Assembly (NCBI GenBank): GCA_014058105.1
Contig: JACGCM010001166.1
Location: forward strand, 2,356,001 to 2,420,000
Source of the DNA: Kingdonia uniflora
Lineage: Eukaryota > Streptophyta > Magnoliopsida > Ranunculales > Circaeasteraceae
Reading direction: 5' to 3'
DNA length: 64,000 nucleotides
Made by a program: the position numbers and the translations under genes. Shown here in pieces: positions 33,226 to 44,519 of the stretch; within the stretch, counting starts at the first letter, position 1; each line of letters begins with the position of its first letter. A model generated the notes under the pieces. It searched no databases and had not been told where the DNA came from. It was given only the letters and a program-made list of their open reading frames with translations.

Positions 33226-34622
33226 TTGGCTTCCATATGAAGACATTTGATGATGGGAATAATTCCTTGCATCTGAAGTTGTCGCGCCCATGAGAAGAGA
33301 TGAAGCCATTTGATTCTCTGTCATTGTTATTGTTGATCTTGATTCGCGAACTGGTGAACAATATGGTATTGTTGTTGAACGTCTTATCGTTGAGGTCGTT
33401 TGAAGATTGCTTTGTTGTTGATGTGGTTTGTATAAGGTTTGACCAAGCTGAGCATAAGATGTGAGAATTTATCGATGAAGAGGGAGCTCTTCTAATGGCT
33501 GTATTCGACATATCTAAACATTGTGTACGCCATCATAATACTTGACGATTTCGCGATGAGTTTCGTCCTCCTGTAACGAGGTCTGTTGTTGAGTTCGGTT
33601 GAGCAAATAAGTAGAGCTCGCATTGGAGCTTGAGAACATGAGCCCGAACTATTTTTCCAACGAACTCGAGCACGAATTTCTTGCTTGACGATCATGGCTT
33701 GGAGGAGGGTCAAAAAGCAGAGATGGTTTACTGAAACTGTTCATCTTCTAAATAAAGAGCATTGCCTGACCCGTGAAAACTGACATTTTTGTGCCTTCTT
33801 CTTCATGCTTGTAGTTCAGTGGTTTAATTAAGGCCATAGTAACCTTGTAAGGTGCTCATTGCAGGTGATATGTTCTACTGAGAGGATAGAGACTCGAGTG
33901 ATTGTAAAGAATCTAGGACATCGGAGTGGAGCCGGCATTGCATGGCTTTTAACTATGTCTCTGATATCCCGAACGCATCTTTCGAATCTATAGGACTATA
34001 TTACAATAGCCTCTTGGATTTCCGGCTAGTGTTGCTTGACCGGGGAAAACATATCATAATGCCATGTTTAAGTGCCATGTTTGGTCCGCAACAACCAGAG
34101 AGATGAGGTGCCAATGGTGGCGGCAATAGTGAACCATTTAAAGAGAACAACTGCGGCTAACCACTGCGCTAGCAACTGCGGCTTCTTCGGAAGTTCGTTA
34201 ATGATGTACGAAAAAATTATGATTTGATGAAATTTGCCTGTCATTGTGGAGGTCGAATAAAAAATCTGCTGTTAATGAGGTCGAACTATGACGTTACGAG
34301 ATTCCAAACCTCCCAGCTTGGCCGCAATTACATCTCTATCTGCCTGCCTCGTTGCAGACGTAATATCCTGCCCATGTTTATCATCTCCAACGTCTATCTC
34401 GACGAACAATAGCGTCAACGCAATTGTTCATAGCAGGGGCAGCAGTCTGTTCGACTCTCCATGGCTGCCGTCATTGTTGCTTCAACTAGCACGAGTTCGA
34501 ATTGGAAGCAAAAAGTATCTGTTATTCCTCGGTTTGATTTGATTCGATTCGCGAGTTATCTCGAACTGACGAACATCTCTGTCACCCATCAAAATAAAAT
34601 CTCACCCTTGCAGCGACAAGAG

Positions 34623-34642
34623 TGAGAGAGAGAGAGAGAGAT
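34623..34642. repeat. (GA)n microsatellite
   Basis: A run of about nine GA dinucleotides within the LARD-1 interior. Confidence 0.9.
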
Positions 34643-35213
34643 CAGAGCAATGCCTGATATAAACATCGCTCCAACTAACGGCAGATTGAAGCATATATTG
34701 AATCGATTTTTCTCTCGAACTTGAGAGACCACCATAATGTTGAATCGAGCACTGAGATCAAAAATAGAGTAGAGAGAAGGGTCTTCGTAGGCATGAGGCC
34801 ATGATTTGTTGGAGATCGATTCGCGAAGATCCTTTGTTGTTGGTACGAGGAGAGATGTACCACCGTGTCACCAGATCGAGATTAGAGATGAAGAGAGAGA
34901 TGATGATGTCTGAAACTAGGGTGAAGAACCCTCTACTAGATGAATGAACCCTCTGTTGAGCTCGAGTGAGCAATTCTCCAGAGCTGAGTGAGCTTGGATG
35001 CCTCTTCCGAATTTGTGTAAAAATATAGGAAAAAATGGTGCCCCCAATGATGATAAAAAATTTCCTTTTTGTAATCCCCAACGAAGCCTGGCAGAGATAC
35101 GGCTATGTCAGCTAATGACATGAACAAGTATACGGCATGAACCGAAATCAAAACACTCTTAGCAATATCATTTCGTGGAGAAATATTCAACGGTTTATGA
35201 GACAATGGGTTTG

Positions 35214-35242
35214 AGAACTTCGTTCCCACAGACGGCGCCATA
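35214..35242 (-). promoter_or_regulatory. LARD-1 primer binding site
   Basis: In minus sense it reads TGGCGCCGTCTGTGGGAAC just inside the 5' LTR. Tat-2 has the closely related TTTGGCACCGTCTGTGAGAA at 61194. Confidence 0.8.
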
Positions 35243-35757
35243 TGTAATGACCTGTTTTCTAGGATGTCGAAAACACGTCTTACACCAGTGAAATATAGAA
35301 AATACAGATAGACAACCAGCTGTAAACACAAAGTTTAGCGTGGAAAACCTTTAAATAGGTGACAAACCACGACTTCTTCCTGAGGATTTTGAAAGAGGGA
35401 GTTGTTTATAGAGTGTTAATCTATTACATAGAGAGAGATAGATGTGTGTGTGGTTTCAGAGATCATCAGATCTGCCTCTCCTTTTTCTGTATTCCTCTGC
35501 TCATTTATATAGGTCTCATAATACGATCGTTATGAGCTTTAATGAGGGAGGTTACAAACGTTACAATATTGATGAGTCTTCATGTAGGTCGAGTAACTCT
35601 TGTAACTGCTCCATAATGTGTCTTGAATGTGCCACGTGTTTGCTGATGAGGTCGGACGCTGAGACCTGAGCTTGAGTTTCCAAACTGGCTTTGTATTCAG
35701 TCGAGCTAGAGCTCGAATATTGGCTTTAGGTTGAGTATTAGAAATAAGTCCATTACA
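35243..35757 (-). repeat. 5' LTR of LARD-1
   Basis: In minus sense it begins TGTAATGGACTTATTTC and ends GGTCATTACA, with TG and CA ends. A box AAACCTTTAAATAGGTGACA (plus sense, 35346-35365) has relatives in the LTRs at 49.9 kb and 61.1 kb. TATA-like TATATAGG lies near 35508. Confidence 0.85.
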
Positions 35758-36322
35758 GTTGACTACTTTTGTTGCTAATTATTCTTTAATATTTCTCCCA
35801 CTTTACACGAAATCAAAGTAGAGATAGTAAGAGTCTTGAGAGTTGAGATATAATCGAGAAATGATTATATCATATTGGAGGTAGAGATGATTTCACCTAA
35901 AGTTTCTTATTGGGGGAGAAAGAGAGATTGGTTCGGAAATCTAAAATCAAACATACTAGTCAATTGTTTACAAAGCCTACTAGTATACCGCAACGCGGTG
36001 GGAATGACCGCTTGCTCTTTTTTTCTTCTCGATTTTCATAAACGCATGTATTAAATAATACAACTGTAAAGACCAAAGTTATCTCCCTAGTCGAACACCC
36101 ACAATCACAGTAACAATAGTAATATGGAGATAAGAGAGAGAGAGTGCCCTTTGCATTAGATAATCATAATAGATGTATTACAGGGAATTATCCTCTAGGG
36201 ATATAAATAGAAGATCTCTTTAAAACTCTATCCCATAAACCCAATGTTGGCTTGGATTAGGAGTCTTTGGGACACCCCGAACCCAATTTGGGTGGAGTCT
36301 AGCCGGCTATATCCTAATAATG
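35758..36322 (-). repeat. Second copia-1 LTR copy (probable 5' LTR), cut by LARD-1
   Basis: It aligns with 12594-13085 and, after a few extra bases, with 23604-23673. It therefore shows the CACTA site empty: CCCATAAACCC runs into GGCTTGGATTAGGAGTC. It ends near 36322. The left part of the LTR is not found left of LARD-1. Confidence 0.7.
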
Positions 36323-37412
36323 TGCAAGCCAAAAATGCCTAAGTTACCCACTAATGTCGCATGCCTCTCTTATTTCCTTACAATTGTCACCTAAGTTACC
36401 ATTCAATGCTCGTCTCTCAGCATCTCCTAGAGTGATTCCAATCTCCACTATAAACATTTTTAGGAGAGAGTATTTTTAAACATAGGGGTGAGGGGAGAAT
36501 CAAGTGACGTACATGTACGTGTATTTATTGTCACGTTGGTTGTAATTGTGGACAAATCCGCTTATTCTACAGTCATCGTATATAGTGTGGATTACGTGAA
36601 CATTTTTGATCATGTAATAGGGATCATTATTTAACTAAATATCTCATGATTAAAAGTGTTGAATCCGCAAGACCTAAATGCATCTTACAATACTATTATT
36701 AAGGATAATAAAGAAAATAAGAGGAAGAGAGATAGTAATAGATGATGAGAGTGTAAAAGACTTGATTGTTAATTTACACTCATAACTTCTACATATTCTT
36801 TATTTATAGAACCCTACTAGAGCAAACTACCCTATTATATAATAGATGATGAGGGTGAACAAGTAATATCTCACTCCAAAACAATTGAAATTGAGCCCAT
36901 GTAAACATAGCATAAATCTTCTTAGATCATTAAATGCAGTTGATGCCTCATCGATTGTCTGAAAGACATGTATCCCTATGAGACTTGATGCCTTCCTACC
37001 TTAGGCTGAATGGTAACAACTGTATTTTTGTGAAGAAAATTCTCTATACGATATTAAAACCCTTTTAATATGTTAATATGTCTCATCAGACACCAAACAA
37101 GTGGAGGCTAAACATGATATCGATCAAACTTTCCACAAAATATTTTGCTAACGCTTTTTATTATATTAAAGCATTGTATAAAGCATTTTAAACATGGGGC
37201 GATCCTAGTACAGAAACGAAGATTGGCAAAACATATTACGAATCCATACAATTTATGAAACTAAATAGAATGTATTACATTATCTCAGGAAAATAACTAC
37301 TCCACACTTTAAATTCAAAGCAAATGTTAACCTCTTGTGTATACCAACAGTAGTATCTATAAATATTGATGTTTTTAAGGAATGAGAGATAACTCTATTT
37401 CATATGCGAAGC
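36323..37412. other. Unassigned intergenic DNA
   Basis: No frame, terminal repeat or array recognised. 36330-36400 repeats CTAAGTTACC twice at ~60-bp spacing. Confidence 0.45.
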
Positions 37413-37422
37413 CTATGTTAAG

Positions 37423-37794
37423 ATGTATTTATCACCCATATGCCACCTAGTTAGATTTCTAATGGACTCTATTAGATATATCAAAAAAGTTTTTGTGGAA
37501 CTAAATATAGATAAAAATATCGAGAAGAACGCTTTAACGCTAACGAATATACTGATCAATGAAATCTTAAGCAAAGTTACGGATGAGCCGATGAATATGA
37601 ATTGGAAGGGCATCATTAAGTCTGATTCAATTCAACCCAGGTCTATCGAAGCAGCTATAAAACTCATCTTGCCCGCTTTGATTGTGAACCGAGGTATTAA
37701 GGGGAGAAGGGGAAGAAGAAGCTTAAAGAAGGTTACCTTCCATTATAACTACTCTATACTTCAAGTGCAAAACAAATGTGAAGTTTTTGATTAG
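37423..37794 (+). CDS. Hypothetical ORF, 123 codons, LINE-like tail
   Basis: The frame reads MYLSPICHLVRFLMDSIRY and ends KCEVFD. It is basic in the second half and has no family I recognise. Directly after it, CTGGTGGTGGTCTGCCTAACC and a run of about 23 T (37827-37849) resemble the tail at 6005-6040, which suggests the 3' end of a LINE or similar retroposon. It could equally be a chance frame. Confidence 0.25.
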   Translation: MYLSPICHLVRFLMDSIRYIKKVFVELNIDKNIEKNALTLTNILINEILSKVTDEPMNMNWKGIIKSDSIQPRSIEAAIKLILPALIVNRGIKGRRGRRSLKKVTFHYNYSILQVQNKCEVFD

Positions 37795-37802
37795 TAATAA
37801 AT

Positions 37803-37851
37803 TCTGGTGGTGGTCTGCCTAACCCAAGTTTTTTTTTTTTTTTTTTTTTAA
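37803..37851 (+). repeat. LINE-like 3' motif and poly-T run
   Basis: TCTGCCTAACCCAAG is followed by an uninterrupted T tract. The wording parallels GTCTTTGCCTAACCCCAG at 6018. Confidence 0.4.
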
Positions 37852-39596
37852 TATTTATAGCATGAGAAGTTGTTTCTTTCTTGTTGGAACAATGGAAAAG
37901 GTGTTATCTCGATGTTCTAGGCTCGAACTTATTGGCTTGTAAGAGCACATAAATTTTTTTATCAACTTTGTGTTGTCAAGTTTCCAGACTCCAATTTAGT
38001 GTCTTAATTTCCTTCTTTATTTGCATTCCTTTGAGGCTTAGTTACTTAAGTCCCCAACTGAAATCGCTTCATATATGATCTTTCATTGGTAATCATACTT
38101 AACAAATTTAATCTTGACATTTGACATGGAGAATAATATAAAGATTTCATTTCTATATTAAAACCATTGGTTACGCCTTAGTCGTCTTTATATCATGGGC
38201 TAGCTTGGCAATTCATGTATGGAGATTTGAGCCCCAATTTCCCAATTAGCCTCTTCAAAAAGTGGTTCCCATTTTTTATTTTTTGGGTGGTAAAATTTGT
38301 TGTTCTAAACCTCCCATTGGCATAATTTTGCTACGAATGGTTATTTATGTTCCATGTCTTGATTATTAGAACTATAAATGTTTCTTTTATCTTTTAAGAC
38401 TTAAAATTGGGATATTTCTTTTATGTTTATGATACCAAACTTTCTCAGAAAATTTCCAAAACTAGCAATTTATTCGAAGTTAACTCCCTCATCCAATTAA
38501 TTTCAGCCCCAAACTTTGTTGCTCCATTGATATTAACATTAAAATGCATGATTGGGGGAATTTTTTTAAGATCTTCTACAAATACTCTAAAAGGTTTCCT
38601 TACACTTATTCAACAATTTCAAACAAGCCTATAATTATGAAGTATAGAGCTAATAAGCAGATAAACCATTATACATACACAAATAGAGAGGCATCAAAAA
38701 CACTCAATTTTTTTGGGAGAATTCCAAATCTTCAATTTGAAATTCCAATTGGTACAAAGAAGCTAGAACCTGACGAAGATGATTCAATTGAAGCTCTCCA
38801 TAAGAAGCAAACTACTTCAATCAAATCACCTTTATACCCTAAGAAGAAACCATTTCAACCATTCCTTCTTCTTTATAATAAAATAAATGGGGCTCCTTTA
38901 CCATAACTCAAGTCAACGCTTATGATGTCACCGAATCCAATCGTACGCTCATTACAAGGATTCATCGATTGAAGGATTGATGGTTGTGACCTTATAGACG
39001 ACAATTCGGGAGAGAATTTTTCTCTTGGATGTCTCTTGAGACTATATACTGACTTGTTTCGACACGAACAGAAAGCCAGTTCAGTTATGGTTTGGTTTCA
39101 GTTTACGCTTTATATTGGGTTGGTTGGATAGGTTTAAGATTCAAATCGATTAGGTTTCGGTTCCAGAGTTCAAAAACCGATTTAGGTTTATTCTGTTTTA
39201 TATCTAGTCAAAAACCAACCCAACCCATGCTCACCCCTAGTTATAGGATTACTCCCTACGGTCATTCGAAAAAGGGTAATTAAATAATTATCATAATTAC
39301 AAATCGATTCATTTTTTTATAGTTCACAACTTCCAGAAACCATAAACTGTAAACCGTAAACAGTCTGAGTCTGGTTTTAAGTTTCAGAACTAAACTGAAC
39401 CAATTTAGGCATGCCAAGTACCCTTGGAATAATAGTACTTGAATACACCAACACTCCAACCAAAAGAATCTTTCCCCACTCTCTCATTTCCCTTTCCCTT
39501 TCCTCTGAGGTAGGAAATAGAAACACCTAAAATAAACTAAAGAAGAAGAACATCCACCCAAAAATATTCTCGCAATCTCTATTTCTCCAAAGCATA
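37852..39596. other. Unassigned DNA with short unknown frames
   Basis: Frames 38407-38634 and 38544-38906 (plus) lack recognised domains. The second contains FGRIPNLQFEIPIGTKKLEP and a basic end. 39060-39420 is rich in GGTTTGGTT and AACCAACCC words, ending ACCCATGCTCACCCCTAG, a typical MITE-end wording, but no matching left end was found. Confidence 0.4.
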
Positions 39597-40109
39597 ATGC
39601 AAATAATAGCATCATCTACAAGCGTTCATGTAACAATCCAAAATGGACTCATAAATGTGAACTCTCTCTTCACAATAGCAGTCTTCGTCGTCTTATCCCT
39701 AGCTGCACCATGCCAATACAGTTTATCCCTAAAAGGAGGTATTTGTGACAGTCTAAAATGTTGCATAACGTCTGTTAGTATTCGAAGTCATATCCTTCAA
39801 TTTCTTCCTCTTCTCAAGCTTAGTAGCTCAAGGGTTAAAGCACGCTATCAATTTGATTAACAACAAGGATGTTAATAAGGTGTCTAGGGCTCATATTAAT
39901 TTGAAACTATTGAGATTTAGATGTTGGGGTGTACGATTGAGCTAGTGATTGGGTGCATTTTTTATATATTGTTTATGGTTAGTGTAATTAAGATTTGGCT
40001 TAGGTTGCTTTCGTGTGGAATTGACAGTGTCGTGAAATGCGCTGATGCATTGGTTACATTGGTGTCGTCCACATTTCTCGTGTATATTAGGATACTTATC
40101 ACAATTTAA
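39597..40109 (+). pseudogene. Broken MEE60-like membrane-protein gene
   Basis: The start reads SSTSVHVTIQNGLINVNSLF then TIAVFVVLSLA. After a frame change SFNFFLFSSLVAQGLKHAIN, LINNKDVNKVSRAHINLKLL follow, and the end frame (39921-40109) has IGCIFYILFMVSVIKIWLRL, LSCGID and LVTLVSSTFLVYI. This is the layout of a plant-specific four-helix membrane family that includes MEE60 (maternal effect embryo arrest 60) in Arabidopsis. At least two frameshifts and a stop (RLS*VIG) break it. It has no intron, like the family as I recall it. A CT-rich leader at 39470-39595 looks like a 5' UTR. Function of the family is not well defined. Confidence 0.7.
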
Positions 40110-40429
40110 AACTTTATAAAACTTAGAAACCCAAGTTCTAGAATAATCACGAGACCTTCAAATCTAGAAAATAAGAAAATAATCCTAATTAACCTTATGT
40201 TGGAAAACTAGAAAGCTCCCAAAATATAGTAACTAATTCTTAAATAACAAATATACAGAAAGTGTTATGTAGACTACCGGTACGTGGTACGTGTAAACGA
40301 CCACATAACCCATCATACTAACTAAAGCCAATCATCATTTAGAGAGGCTGGTACATCAAAGAAAATATACTTCTGGCTCATGAGATATCCAAAAGGTTTG
40401 AAATGAAAAAATGAGTTTAAAAAATGCAC

Positions 40430-41275
40430 CTAAAACTTGATTTTCACAAAGCTTTTGACTCAGTAAACTAAACTAGGGATACCTCTTCAAAGTTTACATA
40501 AAATGAATTTCCCCTCCATCTTTATTAAGTGAATGTCATTGTGTATTGCAATCCCAGGATTTAGAGTGGATGCTAGTGGCAAGATGGCAGGATTTTTCTA
40601 TAACTCCAAAGGATTGAGGCAAGGAAATCCCTCATCTCCCTACCTATTTGCAATTGTTATGCAAACCTTGTCTATTATATCAAAAAAAGCTACAAATATC
40701 CAAAGAGATCAGTATAATCCTTAACTGCATAAGTAGAAATCTTACAGAGATAATGTTTGCAGCTGATCTTATTCTTGTCTGAGAGCAAATAAAGCCAATG
40801 CCCTGAAGATCTCAGACATCATCCAAAGATTCTCTCAAGCATTAGGACTAAAGATTAATAATAGTAAAAGTACTATTCTTTTTACTAGGGGGCTACTTTA
40901 TTGAAGGAAAAGATAAAAAAGTGGCACTTTGAAATTCAAAGTAGAGAGACTACCTGTTAAGTATCTTGAGCTGCCACTTCTAGCAACTAAGCTCTCTGAA
41001 AAGGAGTGTGAGCCTATAGTAGAAAAGATGCATAAAATTCATTCAAGGAAAAAAAGAGAGAAAGCAAACGGATATCATATAGAGGAAGGTTTAAGGTCGT
41101 AAAAAATATTCTACACTCTTACTCAGTATACTGGGCAGGTTGCTTTGATTTCCTAAAAGCAGTCACACAAAAAGGTAGAGCAATTATTTAGATGATTTTT
41201 ATGGAGTGGATTCGAGAATGTGAGATGTTTAGCTTCAGTTGCTTCGATAGATGTTAGTATTCCCAAGAGTGAAAG
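40430..41275 (+). pseudogene. LINE-B reverse transcriptase
   Basis: Motifs in order are LDFHKAFDSVN (RT motif A, family DL.KAYDSVNW), ISIP/AIPGFRVDASGKMAGFF, KGLRQGNPSSPYLFAIVMQ (family KGLRQGDPLSPYLF), then MFAADLILV where the family has FADDL, so the catalytic aspartate pair is broken (AADL). LKISDIIQRFSQALGLKIN and KSTILFT follow. Stops interrupt throughout. The frame reaches VSIPKSE at the hAT insertion site. Confidence 0.8.
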
Positions 41276-41952
41276 CAGGGCCGACCCTGTACTTTCGAAG
41301 GCCCGGGGCGAAACTCGAAAAAAGGTCCTACCCCCTAAAAAAATTGTTACTACCCCAATTTTGTTGTTGTTTACAAGTATAATTTATTTATTCCATCTAT
41401 ATAATTATACACTATTTAGACTATGATTCATCTTCAAAAGTAATGAATGGGACTATAAACCTACAAGTTCTACTGAACTTTTGGCAGAGAATGAACAATG
41501 AACAATTCAAAAACTTGTTCAAAAACGTAAAGCAATTTATAACTTGATGATATATATCATATTGCCACTACAAAGTTAACATGATCAACTTAAAAAAAAT
41601 CAGACAACTCATAAAAAAATTACATACAAATAAATATGTAACTTTACAAAATATGGATGCACAAACTACAATCATGAGAACATTATTATAACTAAAGCAA
41701 AATATGATTTGTCTTGTTAATTCATTTTATATAAAATTCAACTTGCAAAAGGGACAAATAAAGTCATAGCTATATTATCATAATGGAATTACAAACTACT
41801 AAACATTATTTAAAGTTCTAAGAAGACCACTTATGCTTCTTGGGTTATGTCTGGAATTGGTTCTTGCTGAAACTTGAATCTTCTCACATTCTTAGCTGCA
41901 AAAATACTAATTAAGCTCTCATTATCAATTTTTCAACCATACCTTTCTCTAT

Positions 41953-42825
41953 TCATAGCATAGCAAGGCAATTCAATCCTTCCTGTAGCATGGTTGACCG
42001 AAGATTTGATTTAATTAATTTTAACTTTGAAAATGGTCTTTCTCCATATGCAATGGTTACCGGAATCGTCAACACTATCCTATACATAATCCATGCATTT
42101 GGGTAACAATGTTCTATGAACTTCAAATGATTAAGCATTTGAAATGCAATTTTTGTTCCTTATGGTAAGCTGCTCCTCAAGAATAATAATTTACAATATA
42201 AGTCTTCCCCGTCAATATCAAAAACCCCATTATGCCTTAAATATCCTTTTAAGTTCACAACAATAAGTCTTCAAACGATCACTATGCATAGAACATAATG
42301 TTTCCACGTCGTACATAAAAATTCTTCACGTTCACAGCAAATTGGGTCATGTTTTCTTCTTGTTTAAAAAACTTACAACAAAAGCAATTCATCTTGTTCA
42401 AACTAATTGAATACACTAGCCATCTACTATCATGCTTTTCTCCATTTTCTAAGTGTCTAATATAATGTTTGGATGAGAAATGTCTATAACTACTATCATG
42501 AGGATAATTAGAATCAATTTCTCCAATAGGACCTTCTTCTACTAAGAAATCTCTAACCTTTCGAGTTATCATGTCCTAATTTCTTGGATCCTGATTAATC
42601 TATTTCCAATCAACAGATTGATCATCATCTTTTTTGTTTTTCGCTTAGGTTCTTCACTCGGAGGTGAATTAGGTTTTGCAATTAGAGGTGGATTAGTTTA
42701 TTCAATTATAGGCTCTTCACTCACAACCTATTCAACTAAACTCTCTACTTGTTTGTCTTTACCCAATTAGAGGCTTTTCTTCTCTTCTTTCTTTTGTCAT
42801 TTCTGGAAGGGCACTTTTTATCCAT
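41953..42825 (-). pseudogene. hAT transposase remnant (TTF zinc finger / dimerisation)
   Basis: The N-terminus (42745-42945 frame) has MDKKCPSRNDKRKKRRK. 42282-42572 has RDFLVEEGPIGEID, then HFSSKHYIRHLENGEKHDSR and WLVYSISLNKMNCFCCKFF, the TTF-type zinc-finger region of plant hAT proteins. 41953-42138 has LTIPVTIAYGERPFSKLKLI and RSTMLQEGLNCLAML, the C-terminal dimerisation domain (family SAERSFSKLKLIK..LRSTM.QERL). The catalytic core between them is absent, which explains the short length. Confidence 0.85.
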
Positions 42826-43312
42826 GATAATTAAAACTACTACCAAATCTGATCTGATAATTACTAACCTTAAATTGGGGCTCAATTTCACTCTCGTCTT
42901 CTTAACTTTGGAGGAAACGTGTAAAAGACAAATCAGTTCTAGCATTCTTCAATCTTCAATTTCCTAAAATTAGGACAAACAAGATATTAAACACATTTAA
43001 ATTTTGTAATATTTGTGTTTGCAAACACAAACTTTGATCATCAATTCACGAAAGCGCAATGTTGTAATATAAATAATAAAACAAAGTAATAGCATAACAA
43101 GACAATTTGGAAATACCCAGAGAGAGAATCGTTACCTTGAAGGCTTGAAGTATTGGGGAGTTGGGTTACTAGAATTCACCATTTAACATAATCAAAATCG
43201 ACAAATTTAGGGGAAATTCATCTCAGTCAGAGTCACACCATACCAAGTCTTTTTTGATGTATGAGATTAAGATTAGAAGATGTGATTGTAAAGAATTGGG
43301 TATGACACACAA

Positions 43313-43341
43313 AGAGAGAGAGGGAGAGAGAGAGAGAATAC
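43313..43341. repeat. (GA)n microsatellite in hAT
   Basis: AGAGAGAGAGGGAGAGAGAG, a GA run with one interruption. Confidence 0.9.
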
Positions 43342-43721
43342 TTACATAATACGACGGTGGCAATGGATTGGCGAGAGTGAGAGTGTATAATGAAGAGATT
43401 AGAGGAGAGAGAGCTTAAATAGTCGACTACGTCTCGACCCCTTTCTTCGTAGCTAGTCGACTACACGACTCCTTTCTTCGTAGCTCTTGTAGAGAAAGAA
43501 AGAATCGGGAAAAGAAAGGACTTCAACTCTTTCTGCGCCTTTGAGTTTTGGTTATGTCAGAAAGGCTTAAAACTCTTTTAGGTTTTGGCTATATAAGGTA
43601 AAATAATAAAAAATTCAAGGCCTAAATGTATAGAGGGTGAGTATTTCAAAAGGGCCATTTTTTCCTAAATTCAAGGGGCCAAGGCGGTCGCCTCTTAGGC
43701 CTATAGGCAGGGCCAGGACTG

Positions 43722-44001
43722 AGTGAAGGAGGTCTGGGTTTAAAAAGACTCAAGGAGTTCAATGACGCTATAACGATTAGAACACTATGGAGCTTAGCTT
43801 CTAGTACTGAAAATCCATAAACAAAATGGGTGAAGGTAAATTTCTAAGAGATTAGTCTTTCTGGACAGTAGAAGCTGATGGCTCATGGGCTCTGAGACCT
43901 ATTTAGATGAAAAGGAGCACAAGTCTCAAGTACTGCTAAGTTATAATGGGGAATGGTAAAACTACTTATATTTGGCAAGATCTATGGATATATGGAGAAA
44001 A
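43722..44001 (+). pseudogene. LINE-B middle segment
   Basis: It starts with the hAT target duplicate and reads EGGLGLKRLKEFNDAI then RTLWSLAS, the connection region after RT in plant LINEs (KSEGGLGLRRL..FN.ALL.K..W). With VSIPKS before the hAT, this continues the LINE. Further on are stops and IWQDLWIYGE. It ends at the GAAAA target duplication. Confidence 0.8.
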
Positions 44002-44334
44002 TGACGTATGACACGTGCCTACGGGTCGTTTACTACCCATTTGAATTATTTTTACTTTTATGTTTTAGCTTATACTCTGTTGGAGAGGTTGAATATGGGT
44101 TATTAGCAATTTCTAATTTTTAGGTCAGTTTCTTAATTTAATAGGTTAGGGGAGATATTGTAGGAGTGATTCTAGGGAAACCTAGTTATAAGGGGAGGGG
44201 GTGGTATAATCTCAATAGTTAATTTGGTTAATAAAAGTTGAAGTTCTTTAGTTTAAAACCCTTGATTCTCTAAAAGTTAACAAAAACATGATATTTATAC
44301 AAATCTCAATTTCACGTTCATAATAATCACGTCA
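44002..44334 (+). repeat. 5' LTR of the small element
   Basis: Aligns over its whole length with 46057-46387. Shared words include CATTTGAATTATTTTTACTT and ATTGTAGGAGTGATTCTAGG-like sequence. Confidence 0.9.
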
Positions 44335-44335
44335 A

Positions 44336-44348
44336 TTGGTATCAGAGC
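44336..44348 (+). promoter_or_regulatory. Primer binding site (initiator Met tRNA)
   Basis: TTGGTATCAGAGC immediately follows the 5' LTR. Confidence 0.85.
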
Positions 44349-44387
44349 TACGTTAGAATCCAGTGTAGTCAGTTTCAAGAGCAAAAA

Positions 44388-44519
44388 TGTCTCGTGGAAG
44401 ACCCGCGATGAAGAAACATTTACTCGCTCAAGATGTAGCAACCGTAACGGATAGTCTTGATAAGCTTATCGAGGCTTTGGGTATGAGAGCCTTTTTCCTG
44501 CCCCCCAATCAACAATGAT
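44388..44519 (+). CDS. Short gag-like leader ORF
   Basis: The frame starts MSRGRPAMKKHLLAQDVATV and continues DSLDKLIEALGMRAFF before a stop at about 44518. Position right after the primer site and the SRGRP start suit the first residues of a gag protein of a gypsy partner. About 44 codons remain. The frame 44638-45009 farther on, with SFYLTQWVSPTRVLPC, may be another remnant, but I cannot assign it. Confidence 0.4.

Larger units (their letters stand above)
31481..35757 (-). mobile_element. LARD-1: non-autonomous Tat-like LTR element
   Basis: It has a complete 515-bp 5' LTR (35243-35757), a primer site, 3.6 kb of interior with no gag or pol domain, a polypurine tract (31597-31612) and a truncated 3' LTR (31481-31596). 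The interior holds a ~120-bp tandem array near the 3' LTR, then a region of GC-rich hairpin-like words, then unassigned frames (for example 33104-33511 and 33492-33713, minus) without known domains. Primer site, LTR ends and polypurine tract match those of Tat-1 and Tat-2 in this window, so a Tat element may move it in trans. It sits inside the right copia-1 LTR. Confidence 0.75.
12486..36322 (-). mobile_element. Copia-1: Ty1/copia element split by nested insertions
   Basis: From right to left in minus sense it contains an LTR piece (35758-36322), a leader, gag (28915-29664), protease-integrase-RT-RNase H (23955-27497), a polypurine tract and an LTR (23604-23673 plus roughly 12490-13085). The two LTR pieces align over most of their length, including a TATA region and a GA-rich tract. 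Insertions are the CACTA element in the left LTR, a Tat-like LTR at 27745-28473, a hAT MITE at 30652-31189 and LARD-1 in the right LTR. Treating 35758-36322 as the 5' LTR of this same element is an inference. No LTR left edge or target duplication was confirmed. Confidence 0.65.
41276..43721 (-). mobile_element. hAT transposon inserted in LINE-B, 2446 bp
   Basis: The left end is CAGGGCCGACCCTG and the right end, reverse-complemented, is CAGTCCTGGCCCTG, both hAT-like. The 8-bp duplication is AGTGAAAG (41268-41275) and AGTGAAGG (43722-43729). The element encodes a decayed hAT transposase on the minus strand. Autonomous hATs of this type are longer, so this is an internally deleted copy. Confidence 0.85.

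Noticed and set aside
33104..33713. Minus-strand frames in LARD-1 (135 and 73 codons)
   Set aside because: Low-complexity Asn/Ser runs from AT-rich DNA and no domain; too little to call a gene, so they are mentioned only under LARD-1.
39060..39420. Possible MITE with GGTTTGGTT wording
   Set aside because: Only a right-end-like sequence is visible and no left partner or target duplication.
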